Part shown: piece by piece, positions 17,207-25,503 of the stretch
How positions within the stretch are numbered: position 1 is the first letter of the stretch
Layout: each line of letters starts with the position of its first letter
Notes under the pieces: model-generated
What the model saw: only the letters and a program-made list of their open reading frames with translations
Told to the model about the DNA's origin: nothing
Databases searched by the model: none
DNA from: Sulfuricurvum sp.
GTDB lineage: Bacteria > Campylobacterota > Campylobacteria > Campylobacterales > Sulfurimonadaceae
Length of the DNA: 41,351 bases
NCBI GenBank assembly: GCA_011391735.1
Contig: JAABPY010000187.1
Span: 1-41,351 of the forward strand
Direction: 5' to 3'
Translations under genes and position numbers: made by a program

Positions 17207-18313
17207 TTATTGCAATTGATCGATCAAATTTATGATCGATGGAATCTCTTCTTCATCGGGAAATTCAGCTTTAATGGCTAAAAATTGATCCAAATGTTCT
17301 ACCAATACATTGAGTAGTTTAGGATCGAAATGTGTCCCACTCCCCTCTTGCATAATTTCAAGCGTCTTCTCAACCGTAAATGCTTTTTTATAGACCCGTT
17401 CAGAACTAAGGGCATCAAAAACATCTGCAATAGAGACAATCCGAGCATACAAATGGATCTCTTCCCCCGCCAATCCTCTTGGGTACCCCGTACCATCAAT
17501 TTTTTCATGATGTTGTAAGGCAATAATACGCCCCGCATTAAGGACAGGATACTCTTCATTTGATTCAAGCATCTTGCCACCTAGTACGGCATGAAGTTTC
17601 ATAATTTCAAATTCCTCTGGGCTAAAACGACCAGGTTTAAGCAAAATACGGTCAGGAATCCCTACTTTACCAATATCATGCAAGGGAGATGCGTAGAGTA
17701 TCAGCTCAACTTCTTGGGGATCAAGCCCTATTAACTGGGCAAGCTTAGCCGAATAATGGCTCATTCGCTTAATGTGCATCCCCGTCTCTAAATCTCGATA
17801 TTCCGACGCTTTTCCCAATCGGGCAGAAATTTCGTATTCAGTCTTTTTGGCTAGCGTTAAAGCAGCGGCAAGATGCACCGTACGCTCTTGTACTTTTTCC
17901 TCTAAAATTTGATTGGATGCTTCGAGCTGATCTTGAAAATCTTTGATTTTAGCATGAATAAAAGTACGAAGCTTAAGCTCTTCGACATCAATAGGCTTAC
18001 TCAAAAAATCACTAGCCCCCTCACGCAAAGCACGATGTTTCTCTTCCGCATTTGCAGTTACCACGATAGTGGGAATTTGAGACCACACAAGGTGGGCTTT
18101 AAGGTGACCAAGCGTTTCAAATCCATTCATCACAGGCATTGCCAAATCGAGTAATATAACATGGAAATCACTCTCTTTTTCAAGCATATTTAATGCCTCT
18201 TGACCGTGCATTGCTCTTGTTATCTGAACATGGGTATCTTCCATAAATGCAAATTCTATAAGATCAAGATTGAACTCCTGATCATCAACTGCAAGTATTT
18301 TGATTATTTTCAT
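17207..18313 (-). CDS. Response regulator with HD-GYP c-di-GMP phosphodiesterase domain (RpfG-like)
   Basis: A 368-residue REC-HD-GYP protein and first gene of the signalling operon. The receiver has D10/D11, phospho-acceptor D56 (VILLDLAMP) and the K in SKPI. A coiled linker follows (about 125-160), then HD-GYP with the metal/catalytic HDIGK and the HHEKIDGTGYP motif intact, and the later DVFDALSSERVYKK. HD-GYP enzymes hydrolyse cyclic di-GMP to GMP or pGpG. It is thus the only protein in this cluster with a complete c-di-GMP catalytic motif. AAAGGG lies seven bases before the ATG. Confidence 0.93.
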   Translation of the reverse strand: MKIIKILAVDDQEFNLDLIEFAFMEDTHVQITRAMHGQEALNMLEKESDFHVILLDLAMPVMNGFETLGHLKAHLVWSQIPTIVVTANAEEKHRALREGASDFLSKPIDVEELKLRTFIHAKIKDFQDQLEASNQILEEKVQERTVHLAAALTLAKKTEYEISARLGKASEYRDLETGMHIKRMSHYSAKLAQLIGLDPQEVELILYASPLHDIGKVGIPDRILLKPGRFSPEEFEIMKLHAVLGGKMLESNEEYPVLNAGRIIALQHHEKIDGTGYPRGLAGEEIHLYARIVSIADVFDALSSERVYKKAFTVEKTLEIMQEGSGTHFDPKLLNVLVEHLDQFLAIKAEFPDEEEIPSIINLIDQLQ

Positions 18314-18397
18314 ACTATACCCTTTAGGCTATGCAATATTTTAATAACAAGTGTACATCCATAATACTTAGTCATCCATGAAAAACATTTCTACTCC

Positions 18398-18413
18398 TGC
18401 ACACAACGTTCCA
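18398..18413 (-). promoter_or_regulatory. Candidate sigma54 (RpoN) promoter of the signalling operon
   Basis: The minus strand reads TGGAACGTTGTGTGCA. It keeps the GG and GC dinucleotides at the strict ten-base spacing and differs from TGGCAC-N5-TTGCA at two positions. The expected start of transcription would be about 75 bases before the HD-GYP gene. Confidence 0.4.
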
Positions 18414-18486
18414 GATTCCTAAGCATTTCACGGTTAATCGTATACCATTACTCAATACTATCACAATTTCATGTTCCAGTTTGGAG

Positions 18487-18492
18487 TATAAT
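18487..18492 (+). promoter_or_regulatory. -10 box (TATAAT) six bases before the fetB-like ATG
   Basis: The box ends six bases before the ATG at 18499, so +1 would fall on the start codon and the mRNA would be leaderless. No -35 hexamer is clear. The GGAG at 18483-18486 is the only SD-like string and is 12 bases away. Confidence 0.5.
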
Positions 18493-18498
18493 CACGTT

Positions 18499-19236
18499 AT
18501 GCAATACTCTTTTTTAGCCTCATACGCCCTTATCATTTTTGCCCTATGGTATTCACACCGTGAACACTTCGGTCTCAAAAAACAGATCCTTACCAACTCG
18601 ATTTTAGCGATGGTTCAATTGGGGCTTCTCGGATATGCCCTCGTTTATCTTTTCAAAATACAACATCCGTCTCTCTTATTCTTCGTACTCTTAGCAATGG
18701 TAACATTTGGAGCTTATACCGCGCGCAAACGGACACCATTGGGGAAAGATAGTTTTAAAATTGCTTTTTACACATTGGGAACATCATCAGGAATCGTATT
18801 TCTCTCCATGATGGCATTCGGGGTAATCCATCTCGTACCCCATGAGATGATCCCCATTGGAGGGATGATTATTGGCAATGCCCTCAACGTCTATACCCAA
18901 AGCACCGAACGGTTTCGTGGGGAAGTGAAAAACACAATCGAAACCATAGAGGGGATGGTAGCACTAGGAACACCCCTCAAAGAGGCACTACACTTCGCCT
19001 CCAAAGCCGCCGTCAAAGCTTCGATGATTCCTACTCTTAATATGCTCCAAACCGTCGGAATCATCCATATCCCTGGTATTACCACAGGAATGCTTCTCGC
19101 AGGTGCCGATCCACTCACCGCCGTCTCCTATCAGCTTGCCGTCATGTACATGATGGTGGCGGTTGCGCTGCTGTCGGCGGTGTTTAGTGTAATGTTTTCG
19201 TATCGGGTGATTGTAGGGGCGGCGTTTGAAAAATAG
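18499..19236 (+). CDS. fetB: FetB/YbbM-type ABC permease (UPF0014)
   Basis: A 245-residue polytopic membrane protein of the FetB (YbbM, UPF0014) family, iron-export or metal-homeostasis permeases. Several hydrophobic segments are visible and the family core is clear: MIPIGGMIIGNALN, the cytosolic loop with FRGEVKNTIETIEGMVALG, and IPGITTGMLLAGADPLTAVSYQL. Started at the ATG at 18499; an upstream TTG would put the -10 box inside the gene. The FetA ATPase partner that usually accompanies it is not in this window on either side, so it must be encoded elsewhere or be absent. Confidence 0.88.
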   Translation: MQYSFLASYALIIFALWYSHREHFGLKKQILTNSILAMVQLGLLGYALVYLFKIQHPSLLFFVLLAMVTFGAYTARKRTPLGKDSFKIAFYTLGTSSGIVFLSMMAFGVIHLVPHEMIPIGGMIIGNALNVYTQSTERFRGEVKNTIETIEGMVALGTPLKEALHFASKAAVKASMIPTLNMLQTVGIIHIPGITTGMLLAGADPLTAVSYQLAVMYMMVAVALLSAVFSVMFSYRVIVGAAFEK

Positions 19237-19572
19237 CAAAGCAGTTTAATCAAGAATTGGAAAAAGTGTTAATCTCATTACTGTCTCATCCTTTTTGCAA
19301 TCTTCAACTCAGATACAAATTTTATTTATGCTTCGGAATTAACAGAAAAGCATAGAGAACAATATAATCGTAAAAGAGAATTTTTCCACCTATCAACACT
19401 TTCGTATGCCTAAAAAATAGGAAAATAGACGTTTTTAGAGCATTGTTAGCTGAAATAATCACAAAAGATGCCTAAGATGTAATTGTTCAACTCAAGATCC
19501 AAAATCTAGGTTGATTTTTGGAAGATTTGAGGGTTAGATTTGCAAGAGGCTCTAATATATTGGAATTATCTC
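19237..19572. other. Intergenic region upstream of the mini-flagellin gene
   Basis: About 340 bases, AT-rich, with stops in all frames; no open frame with a ribosome site, no RNA gene and no clear repeat were seen. A possible decayed coding region cannot be excluded. Confidence 0.4.
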
Positions 19573-19600
19573 TTGTATTTATAGAAAAAAGGTGTACAAT
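19573..19600 (+). promoter_or_regulatory. Sigma70-type promoter of the mini-flagellin gene
   Basis: TTGTAT (19573-19578), 16-base spacer, TACAAT (19595-19600), 35 bases before the ATG. No FliA or RpoN motif with correct spacing was found here, which is unusual for a flagellin-type gene. Confidence 0.5.
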
Positions 19601-19635
19601 GCATAAGGTTAAATTTTATAATTAAAGGATATGAG

Positions 19636-20415
19636 ATGTTAACAATCAATTCACTTCCAAGTAATGAACTTTCTTCAAATTTACACACAACCACTGCCTT
19701 TTTACAAAGGGGACGTACCGATTCCGTTCTATCTGCTCCTAAGACCAAGGATGATGAGTCTGGTCTTAGCATCTCTATGGCTTCAAGGGATAGTGCTTTA
19801 AAAAAGCGTCAGGAAATGATGACGCTTAACGATAATGTATCAAAGATTCTAGTAGCTTCAGGTGCGACATCAGAGATAAGTGATACAGCAAAAAGGATGC
19901 TTGGTTTAGCAGAGTCTGCGGCATCTGGATTCGATGGAAGCGATAACAATAAGGCATTGCAAAATGAGATAAATATGTTGTTAGAACGGCAAAATGAAAC
20001 GAGCTCTACTACAAAATTTGTTAATGAGAATCTTCTTGATGGTTCAGGATCGGGTGTTGGTACAGCTAATTTAAGCAATGCAGCTGTTTTTACCTCTCCA
20101 ATAGATATAACAACAGTAGAAGGTGCAAATAAAGCTATAAATACTATAAATGATGGTATAAAAAAATTAGATAGTACGCGTGAGTCTTTTAGCGACTCTC
20201 TTGAACAGGCTTATAAACAGTTTGAGGTTCATAATGCTGCAATAACTAATACGCAACAACCAACTGCATCATCTAGTAAAATAAAAGATGTTGACTTTGC
20301 AGCTGAGAGTGCAGACTTTTCAAAAAGTAAATTGGCGAAGCTCTCTGGCTCATTCAATATGGCACAGGCTAACAACAATATTTCGTCTTCAAATGTCATG
20401 ATGCTTTTGCAATAA
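19636..20415 (+). CDS. Miniature flagellin-like protein lacking the variable region
   Basis: A 259-residue protein made of the two conserved flagellin ends (D0/D1) with little between. The N-terminus (about 1-60) holds a degraded form of the ND0/ND1 helix including DDESGLSISMASRDSALKKR, matching the DDASGLAIA core. The C-terminus (about 216-259) has IKDVDFAAESADFSKSKL and FNMAQANNN, matching the IKDADYAxExAxFxKxxI and AQANQ signatures, and ends in MMLLQ like flagellins. Typical Campylobacterota flagellins are longer. The start has AAAGGA six bases upstream. It may be a minor filament or cap-proximal flagellin, or a decaying paralogue; there are no other flagellar genes nearby except possibly the next small gene. 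Confidence 0.8.
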   Translation: MLTINSLPSNELSSNLHTTTAFLQRGRTDSVLSAPKTKDDESGLSISMASRDSALKKRQEMMTLNDNVSKILVASGATSEISDTAKRMLGLAESAASGFDGSDNNKALQNEINMLLERQNETSSTTKFVNENLLDGSGSGVGTANLSNAAVFTSPIDITTVEGANKAINTINDGIKKLDSTRESFSDSLEQAYKQFEVHNAAITNTQQPTASSSKIKDVDFAAESADFSKSKLAKLSGSFNMAQANNNISSSNVMMLLQ

Positions 20416-20440
20416 CATTATAGGCGTTAAGGAGTTTAGT

Positions 20441-20611
20441 ATGGAACTTAAACGATATCTGTTTGATTCACCATCCCCCAGTCAAGTTCAGGTTGGTAAA
20501 TTAGACACAAGCGCAAAAAAAGAAGAATCTGTTCAAAAAGAGAACACCGCACCGATAGAAAATATTAGTAATGGACTAAAAAGGATCATTATTCACACGC
20601 ATACCTCATGA
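20441..20611 (+). CDS. 56-aa small protein downstream of the flagellin (possible truncated FlaG-like)
   Basis: Translation from the ATG at 20441, which follows a perfect AAGGAG at six bases, gives 56 residues: a short hydrophilic protein with a polar, Lys/Glu-rich centre (TSAKKEESVQKENTAP) and an IENISNGLKR segment that could begin a helix. FlaG genes commonly follow flagellin genes and start similarly with a disordered head, so a C-terminally truncated FlaG is possible but unproven. The last 19 bases overlap the convergent helicase gene, so the final residues IIHTHTS may be read-through into foreign sequence. Confidence 0.55.
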   Translation: MELKRYLFDSPSPSQVQVGKLDTSAKKEESVQKENTAPIENISNGLKRIIIHTHTS

Positions 20612-21861
20612 ATCTTTACGTCATTCTTTACTCTCACAAACCCCTTCGCCTTCGGATGAACAAAACACAACTTTTCCCATGATCGGTTTGGTTTTGTCAA
20701 TGTAACTCGATGCGCCGAAACCGAACGAGACAATGCGACATAAAACTGTGATGGAGCAAAAATCTCGTTTGTTTCGATAACATAATCGGCTAAAGACATC
20801 CCTTGCGATTTATGAATCGTAATCGCAAATGCCAAGGTAAGGGGAAACTGACTGAGAGTAATAAGTTTCTCTTCCGTTGTTATTTTACCTTTTTCAACCC
20901 ACTTCGTTTTCGTCGTCTCTACCCGCTCCACTTTTACACTTTTTCCATCCGCTTTTTTGACCCAAATAACATCCTCTTCGATAGAGAGTATACGACCCCT
21001 TTCCCCATTATAATAATTCCACGCATTACGGGTAAAGAGGATAGGAGCCCCTATTTTAAATGCCATCACCCGCTCCAAACGGCTCTCACTCAAAAACCGC
21101 TCTACATCACGCTCTTGCATCTTCTTATCGTGAAGGGTAACGTGGGTAGAGAGGTCAATGATCTCTCCGTTGAGATGTTCCAACTGTGAGCGGTTATGAT
21201 TTTGGGCACTGATATTTTTACCATACAACACCGTAATTTCGGACTTATCTTCAGGTAAAGTACGAATAAGGGCATCCAATGCCACCATCGCATTCTCATC
21301 AAGCGAGGCGTGACGGACACTTTCCAATAGACTCAAAAATTCCGTTTCTTCTGTACGGTATGACCCTTCCAAATGAAGCGTTTCAAATGCAAACCGCTCC
21401 CAACTAGGTGACTCAAAAGCAAAATACAGTGGCTCACCACCTCGTACGACAGGAGGAAGCTGCAAAAAATCTCCTACGACAATCAGCCGTCCGTTAAACT
21501 CCGCTTGCAACAATCGTAGCCGTATCATATCCAGCAACGGTGCACTCACCATCGAAATCTCATCAATGATAATCATTGCCATACTTTTGATGAGCTTGGC
21601 AACTTTCTTAGAAACCTCCAGCTTCCCCCCCATCTCTAGCTCTTCTTGAGAGTTACAAATGCCCAAATCCAAAAAACTGTGAAGTGTTTGACCACCGATC
21701 AGGGTTGCTGCCATCCCCGTAGAGGCAAGACGGGCGACGGATTTGCCTTGTTGAACGGCATCCTCAATAATGGTACGTGTCAGCGTTGTTTTTCCTGAAC
21801 CTGCCCCCCCTGTAATGAAGAGGTTCGCTGTTTCTAAAATTTTTAGTGCATTTTTAATCAT
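20593..21861 (-). CDS. Pif1/RecD-type superfamily 1B DNA helicase
   Basis: A 422-residue SF1B helicase. Motif I is GGAGSGKTTLTR, motif Ia ARLASTGMAATLIGG with TLHSF, motif II IIIDEISMV, motif III VVGDFLQLPP, and the C-terminal motifs V/VI are AITIHKSQGMSL and FYVALSRSVS. These make it a Pif1/RecD2-like 5'-3' DNA helicase of the AAA_30 kind, shorter than eukaryotic Pif1. I start at the ATG at 21861 with AAGGA upstream; an ATG at 21867 is six bases before it. It overlaps the stop of the vWA gene by eight to fourteen bases, so it belongs to the MoxR-vWA cluster. Confidence 0.88.
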   Translation of the reverse strand: MIKNALKILETANLFITGGAGSGKTTLTRTIIEDAVQQGKSVARLASTGMAATLIGGQTLHSFLDLGICNSQEELEMGGKLEVSKKVAKLIKSMAMIIIDEISMVSAPLLDMIRLRLLQAEFNGRLIVVGDFLQLPPVVRGGEPLYFAFESPSWERFAFETLHLEGSYRTEETEFLSLLESVRHASLDENAMVALDALIRTLPEDKSEITVLYGKNISAQNHNRSQLEHLNGEIIDLSTHVTLHDKKMQERDVERFLSESRLERVMAFKIGAPILFTRNAWNYYNGERGRILSIEEDVIWVKKADGKSVKVERVETTKTKWVEKGKITTEEKLITLSQFPLTLAFAITIHKSQGMSLADYVIETNEIFAPSQFYVALSRSVSAHRVTLTKPNRSWEKLCFVHPKAKGFVRVKNDVKIHEVCV

Positions 21862-22933
21862 TCTCATCCTTCATAACGACCACCCTCCCAAACGGAACGT
21901 CTCCCTCATACGGAGTAATCCAAAGCGTCTCATAATACGGCTCATTCATCGGAAACGTCCCCTCCAAATCGGTAAAATAAAGCAATATCTGTGGCGGGGT
22001 CATTTGAGTATCGATAAACTCAAAGACAGGGGTAAAATCAGTACCCCCTCCCCCCTCAATCGTATACTCGATACTCTCCCCATTACTAAAACACTGATAG
22101 CTTCGTACACGATCATCACACACAATCAAATCAATCGTATACGAACCAAAAAGCTCTACAATGGATTCAATTTCAGCGATAAACTGTGATAGCAAAACCT
22201 CATCCACCGATCCTGAGCTGTCAATCGCAATGGCAAGTTCCAAATGGCGAGAGGTGGCACTGGGGAGATAAATCCCTGCATAGAGAAGTTTCTTAGAGGG
22301 CGGCATCATCGCATAATCGCTGACATAATATCCGCCGATACGATCACGCAACTCACTACGCCAATCAACCACCCCTTTAAGGGCTATGGGGATCAATCGC
22401 TCCAATCCTTCGGGTACATCTCCCATCTCTTGCGCTTTTTGAAGTGCGTTTTGAGCACGTATCTCGGTTTGTGCCGTTTCAAGGTTATCACGCTCATCAT
22501 TTCGTCGTAAATCATTATCTTTATCGTTAAGATCTTCACGGGTGATGGTGTCCAGAAGGGCTTCATAAATCTCTTCAGCGTATTGTCCCGCAAAACGGGG
22601 GTCATACGTAATCTTGCTAGGGGGGGTGAAATCATTGTCGATGAGGATATTATTGATAGCGTGTTCACACGCCGTATACCACAACCATGGAGAGCGATTA
22701 CCGATGCGTGAGGGGTGAGAGAGGACGGTGTGAAGTGCGGCATTGGAGAGCGAAAATGCGACTTGTTCATCGTCTAGGGTGTTGAAAAAATCCTCTCGGT
22801 ACTCGAAACGGTTACCATGCAGAGTGAAGCTCTCGATATTATCATTCACCACGATTTCCAAACCACTGGATAAGGTTCCAAAATAGGGGTGCTCTACGAG
22901 GAGCTTGGATTTGACGCGGCTAAAGTCTAACAT
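21854..22933 (-). CDS. vWA-like protein with DUF2201-type putative metallopeptidase N-terminus
   Basis: A 359-residue protein. The N-terminal part (about 1-120) resembles the DUF2201 metallopeptidase-like domain, but where an HExxH would be expected I read HTVLSH (68-73), followed by the conserved WLWYTACEHAINN; the catalytic glutamate is missing. A charged linker (about 130-165) leads to the vWA-like half with the MIDAS start AIDSSGSVD (D238, S240) and GGGGTDFTP supplying the later Thr/Asp. In many genomes this protein is encoded directly beside a MoxR ATPase that acts on it; here the MoxR gene is 5.7 kb upstream, beyond the restriction operon. Its ATG is five bases after the res stop and has no convincing ribosome site. 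Confidence 0.85.
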   Translation of the reverse strand: MLDFSRVKSKLLVEHPYFGTLSSGLEIVVNDNIESFTLHGNRFEYREDFFNTLDDEQVAFSLSNAALHTVLSHPSRIGNRSPWLWYTACEHAINNILIDNDFTPPSKITYDPRFAGQYAEEIYEALLDTITREDLNDKDNDLRRNDERDNLETAQTEIRAQNALQKAQEMGDVPEGLERLIPIALKGVVDWRSELRDRIGGYYVSDYAMMPPSKKLLYAGIYLPSATSRHLELAIAIDSSGSVDEVLLSQFIAEIESIVELFGSYTIDLIVCDDRVRSYQCFSNGESIEYTIEGGGGTDFTPVFEFIDTQMTPPQILLYFTDLEGTFPMNEPYYETLWITPYEGDVPFGRVVVMKDEND

Positions 22934-22938
22934 TGATT

Positions 22939-25503
22939 TTACACATCTTTACAATTTGTTACTCTATCTTTATATTTCAAGCCAATTAGGTCAAAATGTT
23001 TTTTTGCATACTCCATTTGCCAATCTTCTCGCGCCCTACTATCTCTTTTTTTATCACTTCCTTTGGTTTCTATGATAAAGCTTCCTTCACTTTCATCATG
23101 TTTTATAATCGCAAAATCGGGAGAATACGAACCTAGCGGCGTTTTTATTTTAAATCGTTTTGGCAGTTTTGCAAAAAATTTGAAGTGAATATCGGCGCAT
23201 TTGATGAAATCTTGCTCTACTGTGCTGTCAAATTGCTCCGATACATACAGCCCTTTTGTACACTCTTCCAAATCATACCCATTGATTTCATCCAAAAATA
23301 TATTCGTAAACTCATAATAATCATCTATTTTTTTATAGGTCAGCCCATCTTCACTGAGCATTTGAAGCATAGTGTCTTCAAAAATTTCAATTGCTTTTTT
23401 CAGATACTCATCACTATTTTTTATAAATTCTTTGGTAAATTTCTCTAGTCCAACCATTTCAAAAATATCGATAATCGTTGATTTTGTTAACCCTAACTGT
23501 TTTTCAATAATTGCTACAATATTGGGCAACTCCTCTTCAAAATCAAGCTTACTGCTTTTTACATCACTCACATATCCATCAAAATTACTCTCAATATTTC
23601 CGAACTGTTTTAGAATCTTTTTCTCTCTCACTTCTATGTTTTGAAGCTCTTTAGCTACCAACTCTTTGTATTGTGAACTGTTAAGCGATATTTCATATAC
23701 GGTTTTTTGTTTGAGTTTTTCCCAAAGTTCCCTAAACTCTTTTAGCTCTTGACTCTCTAAATCATATTTTCTTTTTGATGTTTTCTTTTTAGCCAAATTA
23801 TTGGGTTGTTGGTAACTTTTTTCATTACCGTTTATTTCATATTCAAGCTGTAGACTTTTTGCAAACTCATCAAAACTCTCATTGGCTATAACCGTCAATC
23901 TATTTATCTCTTTATCTTCGATTCTTTGTCCGCTTGAATTTACACTTAGTCTCACTCCACGACCAATAATCTGCCTTTTCTTCATTTGGGACTTTGTGTC
24001 GTTGAGCGTTGTGATAAAAAATACATTGGGATTGTCCCAACCCTCTTTTAACGCACTATGGGAAAAGATAAAACTTCTATTTTCGTCAAAACTAAGAAGT
24101 TTTTCTTTATCTTTCATAATCAAATCATACGTCTCTTTTTGGAGTTTTCGATCACTATCGTTGTTTTTAAGCTCATCAATAAATTCGGCTTTTCTTTTTG
24201 CGAAATAGTAGGCATACACCTCTTTTGCCTCAATATCTTTGAAACTTTCAAAATCAACTTTTAATCTATCGAATTCGCTTATAAAATGATCTTCCATCCA
24301 TCCATTTTCAGCACTCAAAAAATTTGCTACTTTATCCACAAAAAAGAGACTTAACACTTTTATCTCTTTTTGTTTTAGTTCCTCAAATTTCATCATATGC
24401 AGTTTGATAGCTTCACTTATTTGCTCTTTTTGAATCTCTTTTTTGACTTGCCCATTAACATCATTAAGCCTAAGTTTCACACCATTTTCAAACTTTATAA
24501 ACATCTCTTTAAACGATATTTCATCGACGATAAATCCACTATAGATAGGATTTTTAGTTTTCTCCTTGAGGCTGTCATCCCCTTTTATTTTGACTAGTTT
24601 TGTTGTAAATTCATCTTTGTTTTTTACAATAAGTTCCAAAGATGCAACTGGTCTTTTAGACGATTTATCAATCTCAAGTTTCACAACACGAATATAAATA
24701 TCATTAATAGTTTGATTTTCACTCAGTGCTAACACATCAATTTGTTTCACAAGTCCACAATCCAGTGCCTCTTTTGCCCCTAAACTGTACGTCAGATTGT
24801 AATAATTTTTATGCGTTGCCGAATATCTAAGGGTAAAAAGAGGATTGAGTTCATTGAGGGCTGATTTGCTTAAATCACTCTCCATGTTTTGTGGCTCATC
24901 GAGAATTAAAATTGGATTTGTTTTTTGCAAACTCATCTTGGGACTCCCCACAAATCCCTCTCGTGGCATATTTAACACCGTATCGACTCGCTTAAAACTG
25001 TCTATCGTCATAATCATAATTTGAAGCGTATCATCTCGGATAAAATGTTTGAGCATTCCCAAGCGTGAGGAGTCGTATTCAAAATAATCATACGCAAATT
25101 TATACTCATCCCTAAAGTGTTTACCCATACTCTCAAGGGCATTTAAAACACCCTCTTTAATAGCGATAGAGGGGACGATGATGATAAATTTGCTCCAAGC
25201 GTATCGTGAAAAAAGCTCTAAAATGGTTTTGATATAAACAAATGTTTTCCCCGTCCCCGTCTCCATCTCCACCGAAAAATCAAGAGTTTGAAGCATCAAA
25301 GACTCTTCTATCGTGTTGAGCTTTTGTATTGCATGAAGGTTACTTAAAATCTCTTCGTGCGATAAGTGAAGTTCATTAGCACACACCGCCTCACCATCAA
25401 AGATATCAAAACGATTATCTTGTTTCGGTTGCCCTGTAAACAGTTCTACAATCGAGCCTATCGCTTTTTCTTGATGGGGTTGTTTGAGGTATTTTATTTG
25501 CAT
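22939..25503 (-). CDS. res: Type III restriction enzyme, Res subunit
   Basis: An 854-residue SF2 helicase-nuclease. Motif I is METGTGKT (80-87), motif II LDEPQNM (DEPQ 202-205, in place of DEAD), motif III region LRYSATH, and the C-terminal helicase motifs are HSALKEGWDNPNVF and IGRGVRLS. The endonuclease is a PD-(D/E)xK domain with SPDFAI (D796) and IIETKG (E812, K814). With Mod it forms the type III complex that uses ATP to communicate between inversely oriented sites. All signature motifs are intact, so it should be active. Its start overlaps the fic stop by one base (TAATG). Codon usage is visibly more A/T-rich than that of the vWA gene that follows. Confidence 0.93.
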   Translation of the reverse strand: MQIKYLKQPHQEKAIGSIVELFTGQPKQDNRFDIFDGEAVCANELHLSHEEILSNLHAIQKLNTIEESLMLQTLDFSVEMETGTGKTFVYIKTILELFSRYAWSKFIIIVPSIAIKEGVLNALESMGKHFRDEYKFAYDYFEYDSSRLGMLKHFIRDDTLQIMIMTIDSFKRVDTVLNMPREGFVGSPKMSLQKTNPILILDEPQNMESDLSKSALNELNPLFTLRYSATHKNYYNLTYSLGAKEALDCGLVKQIDVLALSENQTINDIYIRVVKLEIDKSSKRPVASLELIVKNKDEFTTKLVKIKGDDSLKEKTKNPIYSGFIVDEISFKEMFIKFENGVKLRLNDVNGQVKKEIQKEQISEAIKLHMMKFEELKQKEIKVLSLFFVDKVANFLSAENGWMEDHFISEFDRLKVDFESFKDIEAKEVYAYYFAKRKAEFIDELKNNDSDRKLQKETYDLIMKDKEKLLSFDENRSFIFSHSALKEGWDNPNVFFITTLNDTKSQMKKRQIIGRGVRLSVNSSGQRIEDKEINRLTVIANESFDEFAKSLQLEYEINGNEKSYQQPNNLAKKKTSKRKYDLESQELKEFRELWEKLKQKTVYEISLNSSQYKELVAKELQNIEVREKKILKQFGNIESNFDGYVSDVKSSKLDFEEELPNIVAIIEKQLGLTKSTIIDIFEMVGLEKFTKEFIKNSDEYLKKAIEIFEDTMLQMLSEDGLTYKKIDDYYEFTNIFLDEINGYDLEECTKGLYVSEQFDSTVEQDFIKCADIHFKFFAKLPKRFKIKTPLGSYSPDFAIIKHDESEGSFIIETKGSDKKRDSRAREDWQMEYAKKHFDLIGLKYKDRVTNCKDV

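Noticed and set aside
19529-19546. Possible sigma54 motif (GAGGG...TTTGCA) upstream of the mini-flagellin
   Set aside because: The GG to GC spacing is nine rather than ten bases, which RpoN does not normally tolerate.
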